Shown: positions 16,861 through 28,328 of the stretch, one piece after another
Numbering within the stretch: position 1 is the stretch's first letter
How the letters are laid out: each line of letters starts with the position of its first letter
Origin: Oscillospiraceae bacterium
Lineage (GTDB): Bacteria > Bacillota_A > Clostridia > Oscillospirales > WRJC01
Direction: 5' to 3'
DNA: 40,022 nt
NCBI GenBank assembly: GCA_009782405.1
Contig: WRJC01000027.1
Span: 1 to 40,022 of the forward strand
The notes under the pieces: generated by a model
The model's input: only the letters and a program-made list of their open reading frames with translations
The model's database searches: none
What the model was told of the DNA's origin: nothing
Translations under genes and position numbers: made by a program

Positions 16861-19398
16861 CTAGGAACGGCGCAGCCTCTTTATCAATTTAACCGCTTCA
16901 TACCATAAAACCGAAGCCGCCGATAGGGCGACCATGACAAAAAACTGCCCCGCCGCCAAAGGGGCAAGCCTCAAAAAGCCGTTGAGGGGGGTATAAAAAA
17001 ATATGAGCAGCGCCGCCATAACCGCAATATTTACCGCCCACATGATTTTATCTTTGGACAAACGCCGGATTGACGTAAAAATGCTGTCTATGTCTGAACT
17101 GTTGCATTGAACCAAAAATATGCTGGCAATCATGATGGTGCCGATGCCCATTGCCCTTGCCGCACCCGCATCGTCCGGATTTTTCGATAAAGTGTGATAA
17201 TATGACCCGAAAGAAGCAGCAAATACCGTCAAACCCTGCATGACGCTTTTCAGCGCGGTTTGCCATGTAAGAATTTTTTCTTTCGGGTTTCGGGGCTTCC
17301 GTTCCATTATATCGTATTCGGCAGGCTGCCTTTCCAATACGATGGAACAAGTGGGGTCGATGATGAGTTCGAGCAGGACGACAAGCATTGGCAAAAACAA
17401 TAAATATTCGGGATTTATTCCAAGCGCCGGGGCAAGCAGCGCCGCCAAGGCTATCGGGATATGCACGGTGAAGACATATCCTATCGCCTTGCGGATATTA
17501 TCGAAAATCCGCCGCCCGTCTTTGATCGTATCGACTATGGTGGAAAAATTGTCGTCTAAGAGAATCAAGTCGGCGGCTTCGCGCGAAACTTCGCTTCCGC
17601 GTTTGCCCATGGCTATCCCTATGTCGGCATATTTCAGCGCGGGCGCGTCGTTTACGCCGTCGCCCGTCATGGCTACGATTTCGCCGTTGTCCTTGAAAGC
17701 CTTGACGATGCGCATTTTATGTTCCGGTATCACGCGGGAAAATATATTGGCTGTTTTGACGCTCTCGCGCAGCTTTTCGTCCGTCATTTTTTCGAGCATG
17801 TCGCCCGTGATGATTTCATCGTGGTTCGTCATGCCGATTTTTTTCGCGACAGAAGCGGCGGTTATGCCGTTGTCGCCTGTAATCATGACAAGGCGGATGC
17901 CCGCTTTGCGGCAAGTGGCTATGTCAGCTCTGACCGATTCCCTCGGAGGGTCGGCGAGCCCGACCAGGCCGCAGAGGATTAAGGGGCAATCAAGTATATT
18001 TTGGGGTATTTCAGCTTCGCTTTTTGGTTTCGCCATCGCCACGGCGATGACCCGCAAGCCTTGCCCGCTCATTTCGCGTATCTTGTTTTCAGCCGATTTT
18101 TTTTCATCATCGGATAATTGGCAGATAGCCAGCACCCGTTCGGGAGAGCCTTTCGCCGCTATGATTATTTCGCCGTCATGGCGCCAGATATGGCCCATCA
18201 TTTTAAGTTCGTTTGTAAAAGCGTATTCCGAAATAAGCCTGCCTCCGAAAAGATGCGATTTTTTTATGCCGTGCTTTTCCTCGCAATGGGCGAGCATGGC
18301 TTTTTCCATCGGGTCGTAAGCGTTTGTTTCGCAGGCAAGGCCCATGATTTCGACTAAATGATCTTCGTCGCCGTCTGCGGCCCATTCGTCCTGCACGGTC
18401 ATCTGGTTCAAGGTGATCGTTCCCGTTTTGTCCACGCACAGAACAGATACCGCGCCAAGCGTTTCTACGGATGGCAACTTGCGCACCAGCGAATTTTTCT
18501 TTGCCAGCCGCCACGCACCCATTGACATGAACACAGTCAGTATAACCGGAAATTCTTCGGGTATCATGGCCATGGCAAGCGTAATACCGGAGAGCACGCT
18601 TTCGATAACCCGCTCGCCAAATTCGTGGCCGGGTATATTGAGCCAGGTAAATACGCCGACTAAAGCAAACAAAACGGCGGCAAGGACGGCGCACAGCTTG
18701 ACGATGCCGCCGATTTGTTTTTGCAGGGGGGTTTTGCCCGTTTTCGCCTCGGCTACATTCGCCCCGATTTTTCCGTATTCTGTTTCAGCGCCGATTTTAT
18801 CCACGCGCAAAATCCCTGTCCCCTGCGTGATGAGCGTTCCGGCGTAACAATAATCGTTGCGCCAGTAACCGGCCGGTTTCTCTGTCCCGTCGGTAGCCAC
18901 TTTCCAGGCTATTTTCCAGACCCCTTCGGCTTCGCCGGTCAGGGACGATTCGTCCGCGCACAAATCGCTGCATTTTATCACATAGCCGTCTGCGGGGATT
19001 TTTACGCCCTCATATACCATCATAATGTCGCCCGGCACGAGATCCGCGCTGGCAATTTCACTCTCCTTGCCATCGCGCAGGACTGTGATGCGCGGGGCGG
19101 ACAAATCTTTCAGCGCGTTCAGCGTTTTATCGGTTTTCCATTCCTGTACGGCTTCAATGCTGATTATTCCGACGACAAAAGCAAGCATGATCAAGCCGTC
19201 TTTCGGCTCCCCAAGAATAAAATAAATGGCCGCCGCGACAATGAGCAGCAAGAACATCGGTTCGGTTACGATGTGAAAAACTTTTTTTGCGAAACTTTCT
19301 TTTTTTTGCGGGGAAAGTTCGTTTTTGCCGTATTGCGACTGAAGCGCCTGTACTTCGTCTTTGGTTAAACCGCCTGCTTTCAATTTGTTGTCATTCAT
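16861..19398 (-). CDS. Cation-translocating P-type ATPase (P2-like)
   Basis: The 845-residue transporter has the full P-type order: N-terminal cation_ATPase_N motif, TM1-2 (about 47-85), actuator domain with TGEA at 154-157 in place of the usual TGES, TM3-4 with PEEFP at 280-284, the phosphorylation site DKTGTIT at 323-329, an ATP-binding domain, the hinge TGDGVNDAPALKYADIGIAMG, and six C-terminal TMs. The architecture is that of the Ca2+-type P2 family, but PEEFP replaces PEGLP in the ion-binding helix, so the ion is uncertain. ATG 19398 follows AGG by 8 nt; a TTG two codons earlier is possible. It lies 36 nt after the hybrid kinase on the same strand, so the two may be one operon. Confidence 0.9.
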   Translation of the reverse strand: MNDNKLKAGGLTKDEVQALQSQYGKNELSPQKKESFAKKVFHIVTEPMFLLLIVAAAIYFILGEPKDGLIMLAFVVGIISIEAVQEWKTDKTLNALKDLSAPRITVLRDGKESEIASADLVPGDIMMVYEGVKIPADGYVIKCSDLCADESSLTGEAEGVWKIAWKVATDGTEKPAGYWRNDYCYAGTLITQGTGILRVDKIGAETEYGKIGANVAEAKTGKTPLQKQIGGIVKLCAVLAAVLFALVGVFTWLNIPGHEFGERVIESVLSGITLAMAMIPEEFPVILTVFMSMGAWRLAKKNSLVRKLPSVETLGAVSVLCVDKTGTITLNQMTVQDEWAADGDEDHLVEIMGLACETNAYDPMEKAMLAHCEEKHGIKKSHLFGGRLISEYAFTNELKMMGHIWRHDGEIIIAAKGSPERVLAICQLSDDEKKSAENKIREMSGQGLRVIAVAMAKPKSEAEIPQNILDCPLILCGLVGLADPPRESVRADIATCRKAGIRLVMITGDNGITAASVAKKIGMTNHDEIITGDMLEKMTDEKLRESVKTANIFSRVIPEHKMRIVKAFKDNGEIVAMTGDGVNDAPALKYADIGIAMGKRGSEVSREAADLILLDDNFSTIVDTIKDGRRIFDNIRKAIGYVFTVHIPIALAALLAPALGINPEYLLFLPMLVVLLELIIDPTCSIVLERQPAEYDIMERKPRNPKEKILTWQTALKSVMQGLTVFAASFGSYYHTLSKNPDDAGAARAMGIGTIMIASIFLVQCNSSDIDSIFTSIRRLSKDKIMWAVNIAVMAALLIFFYTPLNGFLRLAPLAAGQFFVMVALSAASVLWYEAVKLIKRLRRS

Positions 19399-19434
19399 AA
19401 TCAAAACCTGTTTTATCTCCCGTAATCAAAAAAA

Positions 19435-21828
<2,394 letters not shown>

Positions 21829-21914
21829 ACCGAAATCCCCCCAAAATAATGGCGCCTGCGAATATTTTTTCATGGTTTTGCCGAAATTATCGCAATCCTA
21901 TCGGCGTTGGATAC

Positions 21915-21944
21915 ATTATACCACCAAATCATGCAGATTGTCAA
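21915..21944 (-). promoter_or_regulatory. Promoter for the hybrid kinase
   Basis: On the minus strand, TTGACA (21944-21939), 18 nt, then TATAAT (21920-21915). It is back-to-back with the promoter of the lipoprotein gene. Confidence 0.75.
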
Positions 21945-21981
21945 GCGTCCGGGTGCGCCCGTGTCCGCCTCAAAAAAATAT

Positions 21982-22010
21982 TTGACAAAACGGGCGGCAT
22001 ATGTTAAAAT
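21982..22010 (+). promoter_or_regulatory. Promoter for the first solute-binding lipoprotein
   Basis: TTGACA (21982-21987), 17 nt, TAAAAT (22005-22010). It lies 36 nt before ATG 22047. Confidence 0.7.
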
Positions 22011-22046
22011 GGTACGCATCTCAAATATTTAAAAAAGGTGATTTAT

Positions 22047-23519
22047 ATGGTGAAAATCAAAAAATGTTTTTTTGTCGCGGCAATATTTGTTGTCATAATA
22101 TTTATGTCCTGTTCCTCAATTTCGGAAAATGACGGCGCAACCGACAATAACGCTAACCTAAGCCATGGCGGTATATCGGAAACGCAGCCCGAAACAAAAT
22201 ATCAGCCTGAGCTGCCTGAAAAAGATATGGACGGAAAAATCATAACAATCCTAACTTCGACTTATTACGGCTATGAACCCATGAATTTTGTCGATATATC
22301 CCCGAAAGAATTTAGCGGCGAAGTGCAAAACGACGCCGCATATGAAAGAAAGTTGAAAATCGAGCAACAGTATAACCTGAAAATCGCCCATGTGGAAGAC
22401 GCCACTATCGAAGGTTCTGTCCAAAAATTGAAAAATTCAGCGCTCGCCGGCGACGGGGCGTATGACCTGGCTCTTATACGCGGAAGGGATTTCGGGAATC
22501 TTTTGTCGTCCGGAGCTTTGCTTGAACTCAACCGCGTGCCCTATCTGGACCTTGACATGCCGTGGTGGGAAAAAAAGTCATACGAAGCGTGGGGAATAGG
22601 CAAAAAACATTACGGCGTGAACGGTTCCATATCTGTAAACGATATGCTTTCGGTAGATATATTGTGCTTCAACAAGGATATGATAAAAGACCACGGGATG
22701 GAATTTCCGTATGCTCTCGTAAAGAGCGGCGACTGGGCGTGGGGCAAAGTCGCGGAGATGGCAAAACAAGCCAGCAGCGACATAGACGGGGACGGCAAAA
22801 TGACAAAATCGGATCAATGGGGCATCAGCTATACGACGAACGCAGTCGTGAGCACATTCAACAACTGCGGCATTCACATCGCCGAACTTGACGCGGACGG
22901 CGTTCCGGTTATAACCCTGAACAGCTCGGAGGCTGTTTCGCGCATGGAAAATATATTGACCATGCTCTTTGACCAATCATATTCGTACGATACTCTCATG
23001 ACGGGGGATTTTTTGCCAAACGGCGAGATATTCGGCGATGGAAGGGCTTTGTTTATGTTTGCGGGAACGCATGACGTCAAGATTCTTCGGGCAATGGACG
23101 TGGATTTCGGCATAGTCCCATATCCGAAATACGATTCGTCCCAGAAAGAATATTTTCCCTCGGCGCTTTCGCTCAGCATATCTGTAGCGTGCATTCCGAA
23201 AACCAATGCCGATATAGAAAACACCGGGTTGTTCATGGAAGCTTTTGCATATGAGGGATATGTCAAAGTCGTTCCTGCATTTTATGATACGATATTGATG
23301 GGCAAGCTTGCGCGCGACTCCGAATCGGAAGATATGCTCGAATATATTTTCGGCAATTTGGATTATGACACGGGCAATCTTTTCAATTTCGGGGATATCG
23401 TGCTTTCCATAGACTGGCTTCCGAAAGAAAATCCAAATATCGCATCTTTTATCGAAAAAAATATTCCGCTCATGCAAAAGGACATAGATAAAATCATGGC
23501 CGCCGTCATGGCAAATTGA
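22047..23519 (+). CDS. Extracellular solute-binding lipoprotein (sugar-type), orphan
   Basis: The 490-residue protein has a lipoprotein signal: a Lys-rich start, a hydrophobic core at 8-19, and a lipobox ending FMSC with Cys22 as the lipidated residue, followed by a Ser/Asn-rich linker. The body has the family-1 binding-protein fold: QYNLKIAHVED and YDLALIRGRDF near the N-lobe, ALVKSGDWAWGKVAEMAKQA, and a C-lobe with FGIVPYPKYDSSQKEYFPSA. An EF-hand-like loop DIDGDGKMTKSDQWG suggests bound calcium. Such proteins deliver oligosaccharides to ABC importers, but no permease or ATPase gene is adjacent. A paralogue is encoded at 28979-30478. AAGGTGA precedes ATG 22047. It ends 2 nt before the convergent hydrolase. 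Confidence 0.87.
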   Translation: MVKIKKCFFVAAIFVVIIFMSCSSISENDGATDNNANLSHGGISETQPETKYQPELPEKDMDGKIITILTSTYYGYEPMNFVDISPKEFSGEVQNDAAYERKLKIEQQYNLKIAHVEDATIEGSVQKLKNSALAGDGAYDLALIRGRDFGNLLSSGALLELNRVPYLDLDMPWWEKKSYEAWGIGKKHYGVNGSISVNDMLSVDILCFNKDMIKDHGMEFPYALVKSGDWAWGKVAEMAKQASSDIDGDGKMTKSDQWGISYTTNAVVSTFNNCGIHIAELDADGVPVITLNSSEAVSRMENILTMLFDQSYSYDTLMTGDFLPNGEIFGDGRALFMFAGTHDVKILRAMDVDFGIVPYPKYDSSQKEYFPSALSLSISVACIPKTNADIENTGLFMEAFAYEGYVKVVPAFYDTILMGKLARDSESEDMLEYIFGNLDYDTGNLFNFGDIVLSIDWLPKENPNIASFIEKNIPLMQKDIDKIMAAVMAN

Positions 23520-23521
23520 AA

Positions 23522-25540
23522 TCAGGAATGCCTTTCTTTCATCAACGGCAGTTTCTTTCCCGCAATCAAATCGACTATCTTCTGCGAATTTGTTTTGATT
23601 CTCTCGAGCGAATTTCTGTTGACCATATCGACCCATTCCTGCGGGATATTTTGATAGCCGGATATAGTCCCCGCAAGCATGGCGGCCCGGCCGGCTATCG
23701 TGTCCGAATCCCTGCCGATATTCGTCCCGCCGATCGCAGCCGTCCTCACGTCCCCCTTTGAGATATACAGCATGGCAAACGAAAATCCCAGAAGTTCAAG
23801 CGGGTCAATGCAATGATAGCACAGGCATTTCTCGTATAGTTCTTTGCGCGCTGCGAACACGTCGTCGTATTTGCTTGCCACTTCCACGCATTTCGAGATA
23901 AAATCGTACGGCGTGTCTATGGCTCTTTTGTCAAAGGTCAGCATCTTCGCCTTGGGCGCGACCTCCAGAGCCGCGCAAACGACAGATTCGGCAGTCGCGT
24001 CCTTTCGCATGGCCCCGGCAGTCGCCGCCGCGAGTATTGCCGCCGCCGTGACGTCCAGTCCGCGCTGGTTCATATAGCTCATCGCCGTTCCGTCGATATA
24101 TGCGTTTCTGATGTCTGCGATATGATAGACGCCGACGGGCTCCATGCACATGACGCTTGAGCCTGTCACAAGATTCCATTGGCCGCATATTCTCGCGTCC
24201 ATGCCCGAGTTGAGCAGTTCGTAAGTATTTCGCAGGCAGTAAAAAAACATGTCTTTGTCCATCAGGCGTTTCCATTGCTCCCCATAATCGCATGCGGTCG
24301 CGGGCAGGCCGTTTTTTGAAATATACGCCTCATAAAGCATCATGGCGACTTGGTTGTCGTCTTCGGTTTCGAGCCGCCACGGCTCCAAAACAGTTTTTAT
24401 CCCGTCGGGATATATGGCGTCGATCTCGTGATACATTTTGCCTTCCACAGGCGAACCCATGGCGTTGCCGATCGCCCCCGCGAGAATGCACCCCAAAACT
24501 TTGTTGTACAGCAGGCTTGAACCGTCGGGGCAGATTTCCGACGACACCTTTTCCGTCTCGATTATCACGCGTTTTTCCCCGGCGAATTTATCGGCCGCGA
24601 CGTCGATCAGCGGCAGCATGGGCTCGATGAGATTTGATATGCGTTCCGACGGATTCATTTCGGCGGTCAGCCTTTCTTTTCCGTATAGGCCCCCGGCGAT
24701 CGCGCCGAGGACCGACGCGTGCACTTCGGGCGCGGCTTTCATGCACGCGAGCCGGATCATTTTTTGCGGCTCGTTGCCGTAACGGCTCAACAATACCATC
24801 GCCGTCGCGGCCGGGTTATGCCCCCTGTAATCGCGCAGGCTGGTCAATTTTGCGTAATAGCCGTAAAATCCGTCGCCGGCCGGCGCTTCCTTCATCGCTT
24901 TGATTATCTCGTAATATACGTCCTTGCAATACTTAAACGCCATCCCCGTGATTTTCTTAACCAATTTATCGGCGGTGCAGTCCTCGTTTAAAGATTCGGC
25001 GACGGCCGCGGCTGTCAGCGCCGCCCATTCCGTCGCGGGCTTGCGCTGTATCACGCTTGCGAGCTCAAGGCCGTCTATATATGCGTATTCAGGGTCTTTC
25101 GCGTGGTATGCCCCGACGGCGGCCATGGCCGTGCAGATGTTTCCGTCCGGACACGCGCCTATTCCATTGATCCGGGGTTCCATCCCCATGCGGAGCCGCT
25201 CGATGGCCGAGTACAGATCCAAGTACCAAAAAGCTTTTCTTTCCGCCAAGGATTCGTCCGTCGCAAGCTCCGCCGCGAAATCCTCGGGCGTGATGCGCCC
25301 CTGCTTTTTGATATACGCCGACGACATGATTTGAATCAGCGGCGTAAGCGAAGCGCTCCACACGTTGTGTTCCGCCTGAACGACGGCATTGTCCCAGTCT
25401 ATCGCCGTTTCGAACGCCTCGTTGACCTGTTTTGCGCTGCCGACATAGCCGACCAGCGGCATATTGACCAATCCCATTTCAGTGCCCATGACCGCCCCGG
25501 CCAAACATCCTGCGATTTTATCGGTTAATAAATCCATCAT
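23522..25540 (-). CDS. ADP-ribosylglycohydrolase-family protein, two tandem domains
   Basis: The 672-residue protein holds two ADP-ribosylglycohydrolase-like domains. The C-terminal one (about 340-660) keeps family marks: GCILAGAIGNAMGSPVEGK, ETEDDNQVAMM (equivalent to TDDTQM), and GGTNIGRDSDTIAGRAAMLAG near the end, where the acidic residues bind the two Mg2+ ions. The N-terminal one (about 1-320; KIAGCLAGAVMGTEMG, later YRGHNPAATAMVLL and GAIAGGLYG) lacks the D[ST]D pair and looks catalytically weak. The family removes ADP-ribose from proteins or small molecules; some members are crystallin-like or act on other N-glycosides. ATG 25540 follows AAAGGA. It is divergent from the XRE gene; substrate unknown. 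Confidence 0.85.
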   Translation of the reverse strand: MMDLLTDKIAGCLAGAVMGTEMGLVNMPLVGYVGSAKQVNEAFETAIDWDNAVVQAEHNVWSASLTPLIQIMSSAYIKKQGRITPEDFAAELATDESLAERKAFWYLDLYSAIERLRMGMEPRINGIGACPDGNICTAMAAVGAYHAKDPEYAYIDGLELASVIQRKPATEWAALTAAAVAESLNEDCTADKLVKKITGMAFKYCKDVYYEIIKAMKEAPAGDGFYGYYAKLTSLRDYRGHNPAATAMVLLSRYGNEPQKMIRLACMKAAPEVHASVLGAIAGGLYGKERLTAEMNPSERISNLIEPMLPLIDVAADKFAGEKRVIIETEKVSSEICPDGSSLLYNKVLGCILAGAIGNAMGSPVEGKMYHEIDAIYPDGIKTVLEPWRLETEDDNQVAMMLYEAYISKNGLPATACDYGEQWKRLMDKDMFFYCLRNTYELLNSGMDARICGQWNLVTGSSVMCMEPVGVYHIADIRNAYIDGTAMSYMNQRGLDVTAAAILAAATAGAMRKDATAESVVCAALEVAPKAKMLTFDKRAIDTPYDFISKCVEVASKYDDVFAARKELYEKCLCYHCIDPLELLGFSFAMLYISKGDVRTAAIGGTNIGRDSDTIAGRAAMLAGTISGYQNIPQEWVDMVNRNSLERIKTNSQKIVDLIAGKKLPLMKERHS

Positions 25541-25577
25541 TTTCAAATAATTCCTTTTATAAAAATAATTTATAGTC

Positions 25578-25606
25578 ATTATACCGCATATTATAATTTA
25601 TTTCAA
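25578..25606 (-). promoter_or_regulatory. Promoter for the ADP-ribosylglycohydrolase-family gene
   Basis: On the minus strand, TTGAAA (25606-25601), 17 nt, then TATAAT (25583-25578). The start would be about 30 nt before ATG 25540. Confidence 0.7.
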
Positions 25607-25676
25607 TATTGTTTGCCCGAATTATTCAAATATTTTCATAAAAATGTTAAAAATCAATGAACAATTGCAAACACTC

Positions 25677-25705
25677 TTGACAAACAAAGATTCGTGATAT
25701 ATAAT
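25677..25705 (+). promoter_or_regulatory. Promoter for the XRE-ImmA-polymerase module
   Basis: TTGACA (25677-25682), 17 nt, TATAAT (25700-25705). The leader to ATG 25767 is about 55 nt. A loose GTTTGC/GCAAAC pair (about 25611 and 25667) flanks the site and could be an operator; this is weak. Confidence 0.75.
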
Positions 25706-25766
25706 TAGAATATTACACAAGTCATGTGGAATGAATTCGTTGGCTATTTATTGGGGTGATTCATTT

Positions 25767-26198
25767 ATGCCTGAAAAAAACGAAACAAATGCAGAAACTT
25801 TTGGGGCCTTCATAAGAAATATACGCAAAAAAGACGAACGCTTCCGTCAAAAAGACGTGGCAGATAAATTGGGCATGTCGCTTAGCTATTACAGCGCAAT
25901 CGAAAATGACGACCGCCGCCCGCTAAATGAAGAAGAAATGGAGATCTTCGCAAAGCTGTTTTACCTGACAAAAGAAGAAAAGGCCATAATGTATAACCTT
26001 GCCAATATCGGGACGAATATAACGGCATCTGATTTAGAGTATCTCAGGGACGAAAAAAAAGGAAAATGGGCGCGCATAGCGCTGCGGAAAGCAAACAGAG
26101 TAAACGCCAGCGAAAATATGTGGAGGCAGTTTATCTGGGATCTTGAGAAACAGGAAAACCAAGATACACAAGGCGGTGACGAAAATGATACCGATTAA
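25767..26198 (+). CDS. XRE-family transcriptional regulator (ImmR-like)
   Basis: The 143-residue DNA-binding protein has an XRE helix-turn-helix at about 12-72 (FIRNIRKKDERFRQKDVADK, then LGMSLSYYSAIENDDRRPLN). The C-terminal half is acidic and polar, and may be a dimerisation region or the target of the protease next door. ATG 25767 has GGGGTGA 8-9 nt upstream; an earlier in-frame ATG has none. The gene overlaps the ImmA-like protease by 14 nt. In ICEBs1 and related elements such a repressor is cut by ImmA after DNA damage, freeing downstream genes. By analogy (inference) it would repress its own promoter and perhaps the Y-family polymerase unit. Confidence 0.87.
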   Translation: MPEKNETNAETFGAFIRNIRKKDERFRQKDVADKLGMSLSYYSAIENDDRRPLNEEEMEIFAKLFYLTKEEKAIMYNLANIGTNITASDLEYLRDEKKGKWARIALRKANRVNASENMWRQFIWDLEKQENQDTQGGDENDTD

Positions 26199-26928
26199 GA
26201 TAACGAGGGTTGATGAAAATAATGACAATACTCCGATTTTATCAAATAAAGAAATCGACGAGTACGCGTCAGCCGTTCTCAACGATTATCGCCCTGATTT
26301 GCTGCGCGAGCCCGGAGTTATTAATTACGAACACTTTTTAGAATCATACACCGGCATGGATATTTCATATAAAGATATTTATTATGCGGAGAATACGCCG
26401 CCTATTTACGCCATAACTGTTTTCCGCGACGGCCTTGTTAAGATATTTGACCGGGAAAACAGCCGCATAGTGAATCGTCCCATGCGGGCGGGCACCGTTA
26501 TTATAGATAATACCGTAACAGAAAATGACGGGATGGCGACATTCACGGGGTTGCATGAGGGCGGGCATATTTTAATGCATAAAGACACGTTTTCAACCTT
26601 CCGCGCAGGACAGATATGCTGCCGAAAAAAAGCCGCAAGAAAACTTCCGAACGGGCAATCGAGCTGGACGGCGGAGGAATGGCGCGAACATCAGGCAAAC
26701 AGGTTCGCCTCGTCGATTGCGATGCCCGACGAAACATTTGTCCCGTTCGTCAATGAATTTTTGCGGGAATATAACTTATGGAGAAGGCGTATCGTGGTAG
26801 GGCAGGACGATGATCTGGATATAGTCGCCAACGACCTCCTGCCGGAGAACATTGCCGAAGCATACGGCGTATCGAAGCGGGCCGCATCGGTAAAACTGAG
26901 GACAAGCGGGTTTGTCCAAACACCATGA
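26185..26928 (+). CDS. ImmA/IrrE-family metallo-endopeptidase
   Basis: The 247-residue protein has the zinc-protease motif HEGGH at 124-128 (His124, Glu125, His128) within GLHEGGHILMHKDTF, and a downstream EEWREHQANRFASSIAMPDE segment typical of the family, whose Glu or His may be the third ligand. The C-terminal 40 residues (ENIAEAYGVSKRAASVKLRT) form a second helical, HTH-like region, as in many ImmA/IrrE proteins. It likely cleaves the XRE repressor encoded just upstream. AAGGCGGTGA precedes ATG 26185 and overlaps the end of the repressor gene, so the two are made together. The Y-family polymerase gene follows after 126 nt. Confidence 0.9.
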   Translation: MIPIKITRVDENNDNTPILSNKEIDEYASAVLNDYRPDLLREPGVINYEHFLESYTGMDISYKDIYYAENTPPIYAITVFRDGLVKIFDRENSRIVNRPMRAGTVIIDNTVTENDGMATFTGLHEGGHILMHKDTFSTFRAGQICCRKKAARKLPNGQSSWTAEEWREHQANRFASSIAMPDETFVPFVNEFLREYNLWRRRIVVGQDDDLDIVANDLLPENIAEAYGVSKRAASVKLRTSGFVQTP

Positions 26929-26948
26929 TTATTCTAAAAAAAAACAGG

Positions 26949-26981
26949 CGTTAATATATTGCCCTTGTAAATATGTTAACG
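26949..26981 (+). promoter_or_regulatory. Inverted repeat and possible weak promoter before the polymerase gene
   Basis: A 10-bp inverted repeat (26949-26958 with 26972-26981, one mismatch, 13-nt spacer; core GTTAA) lies between immA-like and polymerase genes. TTGCCC (26959-26964) and TAAATT (26982-26987) are 17 nt apart and overlap it. It could be an operator for the XRE protein or a weak terminator. A nearby GTAAATTTTTAC is also palindromic. No canonical LexA box (GAACNNNNGTTC) is present. Confidence 0.35.
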
Positions 26982-27054
26982 TAAATTTTTACCCACCAAT
27001 TCCACAATGTCTGTAGAATTATCGTTGTATGTATTTTTCGACGGAGTGAGATAT

Positions 27055-28314
27055 ATGAGCAGAGTTATATTATTATCAGATTTGAATTCGTTTTATGCGG
27101 CCGTAGAGTGTCTGTATAATCCGAAAATACGCAGTCTGCCTGTTGCGGTCTGCGGAGATGTGAAACTAAGGCACGGCATCGTCATAGCGGCAAATCAAGT
27201 GGCGAAAAAGTCCGGAGTCAGAGCAGGCGAAGACACTATCGGTTCAGCGAAACAAAAGTGCGGAGAATTGGTTATTGTCGAACCGCGCACGAAATTATAT
27301 AATCAATTTTCGGGGTGGGCGAGGGAGATATACGAGGAATACGCAGACAATATCGAAAGCTATGGCAAGGACGAAAGCTGGCTTGATATATCAAATCTCG
27401 CGAGAGACGAATATGAGGGACAGTCGGTAGCGGATGAAATCCGGGCCAAAATCAAAAAAACTTTGGGGATAACCTGCTCTATAGGGGTCAGCTTCAACAA
27501 AACAATCTCGAAATTGGCTTCAGACTTGCGCAAACCGGATGCCACGACGGTCATATCAAGAGTAAAATTTAAAGAGATAGTGTGGCCGTTATCCCCTGAT
27601 AAATTATTGGGCGTGGACACTAAAACAAATCAACTTTTATGCGCGGCGGGAATCACCGACATCGGAAACATAGCCAAAACGCCCGTTGAGGTATTTGAGA
27701 AAGCCCTCGGCAAAAACGGCAGGACATTGCACCGTTACGCAAGCGGGGAAGAAAAATCATATGTGAAGCATAAGGATTATGTCGAAGAACCGAAGACTGT
27801 CGGACATATCCACACGACATACAGGGATATGACTACCCTTGAAGATATACGGCATGAAATATATTCATTGTCGGAAAGAGCGGCGTCGGAAATACGGGAA
27901 CAGCATTACAAGTGCAGGACGGTTCAGGTGAATATCCGCACAAATGATTTGAAATGGTGCGATCGCCAGGGTACGCTCGAAACGCCGTCGTACATCACGA
28001 ACAATATAGCGGAAAGAGCCATGGAAATTTTTATGAAGCAATACAAATTCACAAAACCGTTGCGTTCGATCGGCGTTCGGGTGAACAATCTCGTACCTGA
28101 CGACACAGGCATTCAAGGCAGTTTCTTTGACGACGCGGAGCAGATACAGAAAATGGAAAAAGTCGCTCAGACGGTGGATATGCTTCGCAGCATGTACGGC
28201 TATGATATAATCCAGCGCGGGAATATACTGGAAGACAAAAAACTGACGGATATTCCGGACGATTACAACAGAGCTTCATACAGAGTAGGGAGCGCATTTT
28301 TCAAAGATGCGTGA
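27055..28314 (+). CDS. Y-family DNA polymerase (UmuC/DinB-like)
   Basis: The 419-residue translesion polymerase keeps the catalytic acids: Asp9 in LLSDLNSFYAAVE and Asp106-Glu107 in SYGKDESWLD, where the usual SIDE reads GKDE. IAANQVAKKSGVRAG and GVSFNKTISKLASDLRKPD mark the palm and fingers, followed by thumb HhH segments near 190-220 and the little-finger domain. QGSFF near 362-366 fits a sliding-clamp binding motif. It would copy damaged DNA with low fidelity. ATG 27055 is chosen for its GGAGTGA site; an upstream in-frame opening has none. It follows the XRE/ImmA pair and precedes two small genes, 14 nt and then overlapping, so all three form one unit. Control by repressor cleavage in place of LexA is plausible. 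Confidence 0.92.
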   Translation: MSRVILLSDLNSFYAAVECLYNPKIRSLPVAVCGDVKLRHGIVIAANQVAKKSGVRAGEDTIGSAKQKCGELVIVEPRTKLYNQFSGWAREIYEEYADNIESYGKDESWLDISNLARDEYEGQSVADEIRAKIKKTLGITCSIGVSFNKTISKLASDLRKPDATTVISRVKFKEIVWPLSPDKLLGVDTKTNQLLCAAGITDIGNIAKTPVEVFEKALGKNGRTLHRYASGEEKSYVKHKDYVEEPKTVGHIHTTYRDMTTLEDIRHEIYSLSERAASEIREQHYKCRTVQVNIRTNDLKWCDRQGTLETPSYITNNIAERAMEIFMKQYKFTKPLRSIGVRVNNLVPDDTGIQGSFFDDAEQIQKMEKVAQTVDMLRSMYGYDIIQRGNILEDKKLTDIPDDYNRASYRVGSAFFKDA

Positions 28315-28328
28315 GGCGGTGATTTTAT

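Noticed and set aside
26929..27054. LexA operator upstream of the Y-family polymerase
   Set aside because: No GAACNNNNGTTC match. The inverted repeat with GTTAA cores is a different pattern.
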